A stretch of 26,875 bases of DNA from Acidobacteriota bacterium (GTDB taxonomy: Bacteria > Acidobacteriota > Thermoanaerobaculia > Multivoradales > JAHEKO01). The stretch's first letter is position 1. Each line of letters starts with the position of its first letter. The notes beneath the pieces were generated by a model, which was not told the origin of the DNA, made no database searches, and worked only from the letters and a program-made list of their open reading frames with translations. Location: positions 1-26,875 of the forward strand of contig SBFI01000042.1 in the NCBI GenBank assembly GCA_006227875.1, in the 5' to 3' direction. The position numbers and the translations under genes were made by a program. Below, one piece after another: positions 7,920 through 15,541 of this stretch.

Positions 7920-9281
7920 GTGGAGGCCAAACAGATCCTCTTTACGCTGCTGTTCATTCCTGGCAGCGTGGGCCTGGTGGCAGCGGTCAAGGCGTGGCCG
8001 AAACTACGCCGAGTTTACCTCTGCCTATTTTTCTTGGGCACGATGAGGATCATCGATATCAACTACGTGTCGCGCGAGGTCTACCGCGGGTGGGTCCGGG
8101 GATTCGAGATCGGCACCCTCGACATGCTGGTGATCGGACTCCTGGGCGCCGTGCTCACGGGTCCGGGGCGGCATCGGCCGCGCCTGATGTCGCCGGTGTT
8201 CATCGCCTACCTCGTGTTCGTCGTCACGACCACGCTTTCCGCCGCCAGCGCCTACGTTCCGCTCTACGCCGCCTTCGGTCTGTTCAAGCTGGTGCGAAGC
8301 CTGCTCGTCCTCTGGGTACTCTCGAATGCGGTGTGGGACGAGAGCGACCTGAAGTTGATCTTTCTCACCATCACCGCGGCGGTGGCGAGCGAGGGAATGG
8401 TGACGATGATGGACTACGTGGGCCGAGTCTACCGTGCCCGCGGGACCTTCGACCACCCCAACACCCTCGGCATGTATCTCAACATGTACCTGCCGATCCT
8501 CTTTGCCTACCTGCTCAACGTCAGGGACCGGCTGCGTATCCCGCTGATCTTGGTCTTTGGTCTCGGGGCGGGCGCCGTAGTCCTGACCTTGTCACGCGGT
8601 TCGTGGGTGGGCCTGTTCGTTGCGCTGGCGATTGTCACGCCGCTGTCCTTCGTGTTGCGGCTCCACCCTCAGAAGCTCATCATTCTTGGATTGATGGCGT
8701 TGTTGGCCGTGCCTCCGGGCATCGTCGCGGTACAGAAGATGGTGCGCCGGATCGAGGAGGCACCCGCGGCTTCCGGGGAGGCGCGGCACTCCTTCAACGA
8801 CACCGCGCGCGAAATGGCTGCCGACCGGTTTCTCGGCGTCGGCATCAACAACTACTCCTACGGAACCGAGGCAACTATCTACAGCGAGCCCTACGAGGGA
8901 GGCCTCGATGCAGGCGGACTTTGCCACAATCTCTACTACCTGCTGCTCGGCGAAACCGGTTGGTTCGGTCTCGGCAGCTTTGTGCTCACCCTAGCTACGG
9001 CTTTCGTGGGAGTCGGGCTCTTCATCTTCGGCCACCGCCGCGAAGATCTACGCTCGGTGTGGATGGTCGGCTGGCTCGGTGGTCTTACTGCGGTCGTGCT
9101 GCAGGTGTCCCTCGAATGGGCGCTGCTGCAGACGACTCTGTCCTTCACGTTCTTTGGGCTCCTCGGGGTAGCGGCGGCCATTCCGAGGATGCCACCCGGT
9201 CCGCGGGTTGCCCGCTGGCGGGTCCTGGTGCGCCAGGTACCGGCAACTACAGCCGCTGCACCACAAGGAGTCCATCCATGA
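7920..9281 (+). CDS. O-antigen ligase / polysaccharide polymerase (Wzy_C family)
   Basis: 453 residues from GTG 7920, with GAGG at 7907-7910 nine bases upstream. It has about 10-12 hydrophobic segments. The family signature RGTFDHPNTLGMYL lies before a membrane helix, followed by LTLSRGSWVGLFVAL, then the large extracytoplasmic loop. The loop ends in MAADRFLGVGINNYS and GGLCHNLYYLLLGETGWFG, the H-N-x-Y/[LF]-x7-G-x-x-G pattern of WaaL/Wzy proteins. It should polymerise or ligate undecaprenyl-linked repeat units on the periplasmic face, downstream of the flippase encoded at 842-2377. Ligase and polymerase cannot be separated by sequence alone; with a Wzx flippase in the locus, polymerase is the likelier role. 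Its stop overlaps the next gene's start (ATGA, 9278-9281). Confidence 0.9.
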   Translation: MEAKQILFTLLFIPGSVGLVAAVKAWPKLRRVYLCLFFLGTMRIIDINYVSREVYRGWVRGFEIGTLDMLVIGLLGAVLTGPGRHRPRLMSPVFIAYLVFVVTTTLSAASAYVPLYAAFGLFKLVRSLLVLWVLSNAVWDESDLKLIFLTITAAVASEGMVTMMDYVGRVYRARGTFDHPNTLGMYLNMYLPILFAYLLNVRDRLRIPLILVFGLGAGAVVLTLSRGSWVGLFVALAIVTPLSFVLRLHPQKLIILGLMALLAVPPGIVAVQKMVRRIEEAPAASGEARHSFNDTAREMAADRFLGVGINNYSYGTEATIYSEPYEGGLDAGGLCHNLYYLLLGETGWFGLGSFVLTLATAFVGVGLFIFGHRREDLRSVWMVGWLGGLTAVVLQVSLEWALLQTTLSFTFFGLLGVAAAIPRMPPGPRVARWRVLVRQVPATTAAAPQGVHP

Positions 9282-10144
9282 CCACAGAGGTCCTGATCAT
9301 CATGCGATGTTTCAACGACGAGTGGGTGGTCGGCGACACTCTCGAGGCCATACACCAGCAGGCGGGTCCCCGCTTCCGGGTCGTAGCCATCGACTCTGGC
9401 TCTACGGACCGCTCCGTCGACATCATCCGCTCTTTTCCGGTGCAGCTGATCGAGCTCCCCCCCGGCACCTACATTCCGGGACGGGTGCTCAACCTGGGCA
9501 TGGAGCAGGGCGACGAGCCTTACGGTGTGTTCGTCAACTCCGACTGCACGCCTCAGCACCCGGAGTGGCTCGAGTCGCTTATTGAGCCGCTGCACCGCGA
9601 TCCGACGGTAGCGGCGGTCTACGGCCGCCAGGTGGCCCGACCCGAAGCCACTCCGCTGGTGGTCAAGGATTACGAGCGCGCTTTCGGGGACGGCAGCATC
9701 GCCGCGACCTGGCCCCACTTCTTCTCCATGGCCTCCTCGGCCATCCGCCGATCGGTATGGCATGACAGCCCGTTCGATCCGGAGATCCGCTACTCTGAGG
9801 ACGTCTACTGGACGTGGCAGCGCCGCCGTGAGGGCTGGAACATAGCTTATGCCGCCCAGTCGGTGGCCATGCATTCGCACAACTACACCCTCGCCGAAAC
9901 ACGCCGCCGGTTCGCCGGCGAGGGCCGTGCCGATGCAGTGATCTACCCGCGGGAGATGTTGCCCTCCAGCTGGCTCAGGGGGGTGCTCGGTTCGTGGGCG
10001 GCCGAGGTGACCAGGGACTGGGCATGGTGTCTCGAGCACAGGCACCCGCTGGCCGCGGCCGCGGCCCCGGCGATCCGTTGGGCACAGCGATCCTCCTACT
10101 GGCAGGGCCTGAGCGAAGCTCTCCGGGAAACGACCGGGGCCTGA
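9278..10144 (+). CDS. Glycosyltransferase family 2 (GT-A), rhamnosyltransferase-like
   Basis: 288 residues from ATG 9278, preceded by AAGGAG at 9265-9270 (seven-base spacing). EVLIIMRCFNDEWVVGDTLEAI and VVAIDSGSTDRSVDII form the nucleotide-binding half of a GT-A fold. VFVNSDCTPQHPEWLESLI carries the metal/nucleotide-binding Asp region (a SxDxxP variant of DxD). FDPEIRYSEDVYWTWQRRREGWNIAY holds the E-D catalytic-base motif. The pattern is closest to RfbN-type rhamnosyltransferases, though donor identity is uncertain. No membrane anchor is evident. It is translationally coupled to the polymerase gene and lies ten bases upstream of the nucleotidyltransferase-fold gene. Confidence 0.9.
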   Translation: MTTEVLIIMRCFNDEWVVGDTLEAIHQQAGPRFRVVAIDSGSTDRSVDIIRSFPVQLIELPPGTYIPGRVLNLGMEQGDEPYGVFVNSDCTPQHPEWLESLIEPLHRDPTVAAVYGRQVARPEATPLVVKDYERAFGDGSIAATWPHFFSMASSAIRRSVWHDSPFDPEIRYSEDVYWTWQRRREGWNIAYAAQSVAMHSHNYTLAETRRRFAGEGRADAVIYPREMLPSSWLRGVLGSWAAEVTRDWAWCLEHRHPLAAAAAPAIRWAQRSSYWQGLSEALRETTGA

Positions 10145-10154
10145 AGGAACGGGC

Positions 10155-11261
10155 TTGGTGGTAATTCGACATCGGTTCACGACCCTCGGCAACGCCGAGC
10201 TCGAGGCCCGGATCGCCGGCGACCTCGAACGCATCGCGGATGTGGCGGCAGATCGTCTCGGTGAGCGGTTCCACGCCCTGGTACTCGGCGGCGGCTATGG
10301 TCGCGGCGAAGGCGGCGGCCGGCGGCGGGGCGATGCCTGGGAGCCCTACAACGACTACGACCTGTTCGTGCTCCTGGAAGGACTCCCGGCGTGGCGAAGA
10401 TCGTCCGTGCGCTCCGAGATGGCCGCTGTCGGGCGGACCCTGGAGGGGGATCTCGGTCTCGAGGTCGAGCTCTCCGCCGTCCGCACCGAAGACGTAAGCA
10501 CACTGCCATTCACCATGATGTGGTGCGAGTTGGTAGGTGGCCACCACGTAGTCCGCGGTAGCAGCGAAGCCTTGCGTGCAGCGCCCGAAATGTCCCCGGA
10601 GCGACTGCCGCTCTTCGAAGGCATACACTATCTGTCGAATCGCGCGGCGCTCATCCTGTGGAGCTTGGTTGACGATCTCGGGGCGGATCGCACCTGGAAG
10701 TTCATCCACAAGGCGTGGCTGGCGGTCGGCGCCGCCGCGCTGATCGGCGATGGCCGGTTTCGGGTCGGCTACGATCAGCGGCTTCGGGTACTCGAGGACG
10801 GCCTACCGGCAGGACTCGAGGGCATTCCAATGCTGCTCGAGCGATACCGCGAGGCCGCACACGCTCGCCAGCAACCAGCCCCCGCGCCGGCCACCGAGGT
10901 CGTCGAGGAGCGCCGGCAGGAGGTCACGCAGGCGCTGCTCGTCTGCTGGCGGTGGCTCGAGGAGCTGCGGGTTGGCATCCATTTCTCCGATTTCGAGCAT
11001 TACGCTTTGTTCCCCCACCTCTTCGAGGAACCGTGGTCCAAGCGGCCGATGAACGTGCTCCGCCATGCACGTCTTCTGGGGTCCGACGGCCTGCGACCGT
11101 GGTTCGCCGTCGCCGAGCACCCCCGCACCCGCCCCATCCGCTCTATCCCCGGCCTGCTCGACCGGCGGCCGCCGTCGCCAGAGCTCGCTCGGTTGGTCGG
11201 CGGGGGGAGCGACTGGCCGACGGCAGCAAGACGCTGTCTCGAGTTGTGGCGGCGGTGCTGA
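10155..11261 (+). CDS. Nucleotidyltransferase-fold protein, function unknown
   Basis: 368 residues if started at TTG 10155, or 367 from GTG 10158. The AAGGA at 10144-10148 is compatible with both and slightly favours the latter. The N-terminal third matches the DNA polymerase beta-type nucleotidyltransferase core: ALVLGGGYGRGEGG (41-54, the hG[GS] loop), then NDYDLFVLL with the D67-x-D69 metal ligands, and LEVELSAV with E103 or E105 as third carboxylate. The rest is helical, ends in a basic tail, and matches no family I know. Such proteins move NMP groups onto small molecules, RNA or proteins. At the end of a glycan operon it could modify a sugar, a lipid carrier or a regulator. It is convergent with the cyclic-nucleotide-binding gene, 24 bases away, with only weak inverted repeats between. 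Confidence 0.72.
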   Translation: MVVIRHRFTTLGNAELEARIAGDLERIADVAADRLGERFHALVLGGGYGRGEGGGRRRGDAWEPYNDYDLFVLLEGLPAWRRSSVRSEMAAVGRTLEGDLGLEVELSAVRTEDVSTLPFTMMWCELVGGHHVVRGSSEALRAAPEMSPERLPLFEGIHYLSNRAALILWSLVDDLGADRTWKFIHKAWLAVGAAALIGDGRFRVGYDQRLRVLEDGLPAGLEGIPMLLERYREAAHARQQPAPAPATEVVEERRQEVTQALLVCWRWLEELRVGIHFSDFEHYALFPHLFEEPWSKRPMNVLRHARLLGSDGLRPWFAVAEHPRTRPIRSIPGLLDRRPPSPELARLVGGGSDWPTAARRCLELWRRC

Positions 11262-11285
11262 TTCCCAGAACGGGGAGCCTGTAGC

Positions 11286-11885
11286 TCAGAAGTTCCACTC
11301 GGCCTGGAGCTTTTGCTTGAACTCCTTGAGGTCCTCTCGACGCCAGCTGCGATCCCTCTCGATCAGCCCATCGAGCACTTCCGGATCGCTCAAGATGCCG
11401 TCGAGCACGTCTAGCAGCGCCTGCTGTTGCCCCCGCAGCTTGACCAGCTCTCCCTCGACGTCGCGCAGTCGCGCGGCAAAGAGCTTCGCCAGAATCCGCA
11501 TCCTCTCAAACCCGGAAACGCCCTGACGATCCACCCGATCGGTTACGAGCGCACGGTCGAGAACGAATACCACGGAGTCGCGGAGCGCGCGGGCTCGTGT
11601 CGGCCGCTGCGTCTTGTCGATCACCCCGAGCTCACCGACCATAGATCCAGGTCCGAGCACTGCGATGCGGGTATCGTCACCATTGTCGTCGTGGCCGATG
11701 ATCTCCGCCTGACCGTCGAGGAGAATGACGAGCCGCTCGGAGGAGCTTCCCTCTTCGACCAGCAGCGTCCCGCCCACGACCTCCTCCACGTCTCCCGACC
11801 GTACGACCCAAGCGAGCTCCTCGTCGTCGAGGGTGGTGGCGAGCGCGGAGCGGCTCAAGAGTTTCGTGATCTCACTTTCCTTCAT
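11286..11885 (-). CDS. Stand-alone cyclic nucleotide-binding domain protein
   Basis: 199 residues from ATG 11885, with GGGAGG at 11890-11895 that overlaps the stop codon of the glutamate dehydrogenase gene. Residues about 18-118 form a Crp/PKA-type cyclic-nucleotide-binding beta roll: VEEGSSSERLVILLDGQAEI and GPGSMVGELGVIDKTQRPTR. The latter corresponds to the phosphate-binding cassette, with Glu85 for the ribose and Arg94 (or Arg97) for the cyclic phosphate. There is no helix-turn-helix, so it is not a Crp transcription factor. The C-terminal 80 residues are charged and helical, likely coiled coil, ending in EWNF. It probably senses cAMP or cGMP, or is a non-binding relative, and acts on a protein partner. 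Coupling to the dehydrogenase gene makes that enzyme a candidate partner (inference). Confidence 0.82.
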   Translation of the reverse strand: MKESEITKLLSRSALATTLDDEELAWVVRSGDVEEVVGGTLLVEEGSSSERLVILLDGQAEIIGHDDNGDDTRIAVLGPGSMVGELGVIDKTQRPTRARALRDSVVFVLDRALVTDRVDRQGVSGFERMRILAKLFAARLRDVEGELVKLRGQQQALLDVLDGILSDPEVLDGLIERDRSWRREDLKEFKQKLQAEWNF

Positions 11886-11894
11886 CGTGCCTCC

Positions 11895-13124
11895 CTAGAT
11901 TCCGCGCAACACGGTGGCCTTGCCGACCCGCCCGATGGCGAGGGTGAAGGCCGCGGTGCGCAGAGGAAGCTTCTTGGTGGTCGCGATCTCGCGCACCGTG
12001 CGATAGGACGAGACCATGATCGATTCGAGCTCTGCGTTGACCCGTTCCTCGGTCCACGTAAACTGCTGGTTGTTCTGCACCCACTCGAAGTAGCTGACGG
12101 TGACCCCGCCGGCATTGGCGAGAATGTCCGGCACGACCGGGATCTCCCGCTCGCGAAAGACGTGGTCGGCCGCCGGCATCGTCGGCGAGTTGGCACCCTC
12201 GACGATCAGTCTTGCCCGCACCTCGTGGGCATTATCCTCCGTCAGCACGCCGCCGAGCGCCGCGGGAATCAGGACGTCGCACTCGAGTAGCAGAATGCTA
12301 TCGTTGTCGATCCGACTACAGTCGGCAAAGCCGACCACGCTGCCGGTCGCGGCGACGTGGGCTCGCAGGGCGTCGATATCGAGCCCTGCCGGGTTGTGGA
12401 TACCGCCGCCGACGTCGCTGACGGCGATGATCCTGCCGCCAAGCCGGTGGAGGATCTGCGCCGCCCATGAACCGACATTGCCAAACCCCTGGATGACGAA
12501 ATCGGAGCCCTCGATTGACAGGCCGAGATCAGCAAGCGCCTCACGGCACATCAGGACCACTCCCCGTCCCGTCGCCTCCTCCCGTCCCGCCGAGCCGTAG
12601 AGGTCGAGCGGTTTGCCCGTCACCACGGCCGGCGAGTGCCCGTGGTACTTGGAGTACTGGTCCATCATCCACGCCATGACCTGCGCGTTGGTGTTGACGT
12701 CGGGGGCGGGGATGTCGCGCTCGGGTCCGATGACGTCGTGGATCTGGTCTGTGAACGTCCGCGTCAGTCGGTTGAGCTCACGCTCTGAATACTGCCGCGG
12801 ATCGCAGACTACTCCACCCTTGGCGCCGCCGAAGGGTACCTTGACGATCGCGGTTTTCCAGGTCATCAGCGAAGCGAGAGAACGCACCTCGTCGAGATCC
12901 ACCTTTGGGTGATAGCGAAGACCACCCTTCATCGGCCCACGGGCGTCGTCGTGCTGGACCCGGTAGCCGATGAAGGTTTCGATCTCGCCGTTGTCGCGCT
13001 CGATGGACACCTGCACTTGCAGCTCGCGGGTCGGTGTCACCAGGAGTTTCTCGATGTTCGCGGGCAGGTCCATGCGCCGCGCCGCCTCCTGGAAGTAGCA
13101 ATTGGTCGCTTCGAAGAAGTCCAC
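11895..13124 (-). CDS. gdhA: Glutamate dehydrogenase (Glu/Leu/Phe/Val dehydrogenase family)
   Basis: 409 residues from GTG 13124. This start has GGAG six bases upstream and gives the family's usual length; the frame stays open further upstream, but that would run into the preceding gene. The substrate domain shows GPMKGGLRYHP (63-73) and VPFGGAKGG (96-104) with catalytic Lys102, then IPAPDVNTNAQVMAWMMDQY (138-157). The dinucleotide domain has VIQGFGNVGSWAA (210-222) and an acidic residue after the next strand (VSDVGGG), which favours NAD over NADP. It catalyses reversible oxidative deamination of glutamate to 2-oxoglutarate in the cytoplasm. A leucine or valine dehydrogenase is less likely given the length and motifs. 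It sits 31 bases after the GtrA-GT-C gene, and the cyclic-nucleotide-binding gene follows at once. Confidence 0.93.
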   Translation of the reverse strand: MDFFEATNCYFQEAARRMDLPANIEKLLVTPTRELQVQVSIERDNGEIETFIGYRVQHDDARGPMKGGLRYHPKVDLDEVRSLASLMTWKTAIVKVPFGGAKGGVVCDPRQYSERELNRLTRTFTDQIHDVIGPERDIPAPDVNTNAQVMAWMMDQYSKYHGHSPAVVTGKPLDLYGSAGREEATGRGVVLMCREALADLGLSIEGSDFVIQGFGNVGSWAAQILHRLGGRIIAVSDVGGGIHNPAGLDIDALRAHVAATGSVVGFADCSRIDNDSILLLECDVLIPAALGGVLTEDNAHEVRARLIVEGANSPTMPAADHVFREREIPVVPDILANAGGVTVSYFEWVQNNQQFTWTEERVNAELESIMVSSYRTVREIATTKKLPLRTAAFTLAIGRVGKATVLRGI

Positions 13125-13155
13125 GTTGAGCTCCGTTTCTTGGGCCTGCTTACCG

Positions 13156-15303
13156 TCAGAAGATCCGTTCGGCGTCCACTCTCGACAACGATTCCGCCGC
13201 ACCCGAGTGGGACGCTCCGAGAAGCCAATTGCGATGGCTTCCGAGCTCATAAACTTGTCCCCGCCGACCACTTGTGTCGATGGCCTCGAAAGCGAGCTCG
13301 AAGCCAGGAATGCCGGAATCGAGGACCTCGAGGAGCTCCGGGTTTGACTGCTCGAGGAAGCCCTCGTAAACCAGCAGCCAATCTGCGCTCCGGGCACGGA
13401 CGAACGGGGCCAGCTCTGTCGCATCGTTGGTCCACAGCCGCGCCACTGCTGGGTTGTCGGTCAGAAAGGCGGTGGTAGAGATGTATCCGTAACCGCACCC
13501 CACGAGCACCTCGTCGTCGGACACGTGGTCATCGATCCAGCTTGCGAGTTGGCGGTGGAGGGAGTAGCTGCGCTCCACTGCGGCTCCTCTCCACGCCGTG
13601 AGGCCGATGCCGGACAAGACCAGGGCGATCGCCAGCACGCGGTACATCGCCTCTGTCCCCGACCGCCGCCCGGCGTAACGGGTGAAGGCCACGAGGCCCG
13701 CAGCTCCGAAGATGTGGACCGGGACCAGGATGCTAAAGAAGAGTCGCGGCTCGACCTGTATCAGCGGGTACAGGAGAATCGGAAAAAGCGCCATCCACCC
13801 CACCACCGCATCCTGACCGACGTCCTCGCGCGCCCGGCTGACGAAAACCGGCAGCAGCAGTGCGAACAGGATCACCGGCGACAGCAGAACGCCGGGCATC
13901 CGTTCCATGCTGTAGAACAGGTTGCGCGGGAAGCGCCGAATCAGCACCTCGGCCGTGGCGGTCAACGACGGGGACTCCTCACTCGGAGCGAGGAGCTTGC
14001 CGTTCGCTCCGTAGGTTTCACGCGCCGCCTGCTCCCAGTCGAGCTGTTCTGAGAACCGCTTACCGAGGTTGCCCGCCTTCTGCAGCACCGCCGGCGCACC
14101 CAGGGTCGCCCTCGAGACGGCCGCGTACCCGCCGACGACGACGGCGAAGCCGAGGACCCCAGCTGCCACCGCACCGAAGATCCGCCTCCAATGCAGTGCC
14201 GGTGGCCCGTCGCCGGCGTCACTGTGCCGACCTCGAGAGATCCACCATGCCACCGCCACGGCCAGCAGGGCACTGACCAGAAAGGCCGCCACCGCCTCGG
14301 GACGCACCGCGGCATAGACGCCGAAGCACACCCCCCACCCGATGCCTGCCGCAAGGTTGCCGCGGCGGACTACCGCCATCAGGAACGCAGTGGCGCAGGT
14401 GAATGCCAAAAGATAAAAGCTCTCGGCATAGCCGTTGCACGAGTACTCGACCAATCGCGGGTGCACGGCGCAGAGGGAGCCAGCCAACCACGCGATCCGA
14501 GGTCCAAAGAGCGACCGCGCCATCCACACCACGGGCACGACGAGCGCTATCCCCGGGACGAGAGACGCCAAGATGGTCGCCGGCACCGGCCCCGGACCGA
14601 ATAGGTGGAATGGCGCCTGCCAGAAACTGTAGAGATTGCTCCAGAAAGCGTCGATTTCGTCGAAGTCCCCTGACGCCAGCAGGCCCGCAACGCGGGAGTA
14701 GTTGACGGCATCGCCGAATACCGCCGTGGTCAGCAGCAAGTACCCCAGCCTTACGGCCGCAGCGAACGCCAACATCACGCCCACCTGAAAGGAAAACGAC
14801 GTTATGTCTGTACTTGGAAATCGAAAGGATCGCCGAAACTTCTTGATCTCCTCGGTCTGGAATACGCCGAATCGGTAGCCGACGAACGAGACCGTCATTG
14901 CGGCGGCGATGCCGCCGATCTTGGCGACGTTGATCGCCAGCAGTTCCGGCAGTCCAAGATGCGTCGGCAGGTACTTGGCAAGGAACAAGAAGACCGAGGT
15001 ATTGATGACCATCGACAGTGACGCCACTACTGCAAAACGCGCCACCGATCCCGGGACGCTGTTCCCGTCGGCATCTCGGAAGGTCCACCTGCGATTGAGA
15101 AAGTAGCTGTTGAGGGTCGCCGTAGCGCAGGCGACAGCGGAGATCAGGAGTAGCGACACCTCGTTTCGCGCCGTTATCAGTAGCGCGAGGATATTTGTGA
15201 CACCGAGGTCGATCAAGGAGTTCGAGATGCCGACCAGTGCGAAACGCACCACCTCCCCCAGCCGCTGGGCGGTACGTCGGCTATCAATCCCTGAGTGTCT
15301 CAT
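13156..15303 (-). CDS. GtrA-like flippase domain fused to GT-C (PMT/ArnT-like) glycosyltransferase
   Basis: 715 residues from ATG 15303. Residues about 15-150 are a GtrA domain of four membrane helices: VVRFALVGISNSLIDLGVTN, then the hallmark NSYFLNRRWTF (65-75) and VSFVGYRFGVF. From about 170 a second polytopic domain of roughly 8-10 helices begins. It has the GT-C first-loop acidic motif in FGDAVNYSRVAGL (D198, Y202) and RPEAVAAFLVSALLA further on. The last 150 residues are soluble and probably extracytoplasmic. GtrA proteins flip or help polyprenyl-phosphate sugars across the membrane; GT-C enzymes then use them as donors outside. One chain may therefore combine delivery and transfer. No GtrB-like polyprenyl-phosphate glycosyltransferase is encoded nearby. 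The acceptor is unknown. Confidence 0.85.
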   Translation of the reverse strand: MRHSGIDSRRTAQRLGEVVRFALVGISNSLIDLGVTNILALLITARNEVSLLLISAVACATATLNSYFLNRRWTFRDADGNSVPGSVARFAVVASLSMVINTSVFLFLAKYLPTHLGLPELLAINVAKIGGIAAAMTVSFVGYRFGVFQTEEIKKFRRSFRFPSTDITSFSFQVGVMLAFAAAVRLGYLLLTTAVFGDAVNYSRVAGLLASGDFDEIDAFWSNLYSFWQAPFHLFGPGPVPATILASLVPGIALVVPVVWMARSLFGPRIAWLAGSLCAVHPRLVEYSCNGYAESFYLLAFTCATAFLMAVVRRGNLAAGIGWGVCFGVYAAVRPEAVAAFLVSALLAVAVAWWISRGRHSDAGDGPPALHWRRIFGAVAAGVLGFAVVVGGYAAVSRATLGAPAVLQKAGNLGKRFSEQLDWEQAARETYGANGKLLAPSEESPSLTATAEVLIRRFPRNLFYSMERMPGVLLSPVILFALLLPVFVSRAREDVGQDAVVGWMALFPILLYPLIQVEPRLFFSILVPVHIFGAAGLVAFTRYAGRRSGTEAMYRVLAIALVLSGIGLTAWRGAAVERSYSLHRQLASWIDDHVSDDEVLVGCGYGYISTTAFLTDNPAVARLWTNDATELAPFVRARSADWLLVYEGFLEQSNPELLEVLDSGIPGFELAFEAIDTSGRRGQVYELGSHRNWLLGASHSGAAESLSRVDAERIF

Positions 15304-15541
15304 TGCGATTCCTACCGTCTAGAAGTTGAGGGCTGTGGCGCCGGGCCGCTCGGCTAAAGGGTGTCTCGGCGTGCCAGATTCACCACTCGCCTTTCAGTAC
15401 CGCCAGGTCCGCAGGGAAATACGCCCTGCTGGGTGCCAAGGGGTGACACAGATCCGCCGGAGGTCTGGAGCCTCCTCGGCGGACTATCTGGACGCGGCGG
15501 ATCGGCCACCGCTAGCATAACCATCGAGGGAGCTCTCACGG
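15304..15541. promoter_or_regulatory. Divergent intergenic region with two hairpin-forming repeats
   Basis: These 238 bases separate the GtrA-GT-C gene (leftward) from the phosphoesterase gene (rightward). Two inverted repeats stand out: GCAGGG (15411-15416) with CCCTGC (15424-15429), and CCGCCGGAGG (15454-15463) with CCTCCTCGGCGG (15471-15482, two extra bases). Neither is followed by a T-run, so they do not look like terminators. They could be operators or a structured leader of the phosphoesterase mRNA. The ribosome binding site GAGGGAG (15526-15532) serves the rightward GTG start. I match it to no riboswitch class I know. Short open frames here look non-coding. Confidence 0.35.

Noticed and set aside
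7778..9277. Long frame leading in-frame into the GT2 gene
   Set aside because: It overlaps the polymerase gene in another frame. The GT2 domain starts at 9278 with its own ribosome binding site.
8936..10234. Long antisense frame of 432 codons over the polymerase and GT2 genes
   Set aside because: Both sense genes are well supported, and the antisense product has low-complexity Arg/Gly/Pro composition and no motif.
11262..11287. Short inverted repeats between the convergent genes as bidirectional terminator
   Set aside because: The stems are only three or four base pairs and no T-runs follow.
13125..13424. Upstream in-frame extension of glutamate dehydrogenase
   Set aside because: The extra 100 residues are Ser/Arg-rich shadow sequence of the GtrA-GT-C gene. 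GTG 13124 has a good ribosome binding site and gives normal family length.
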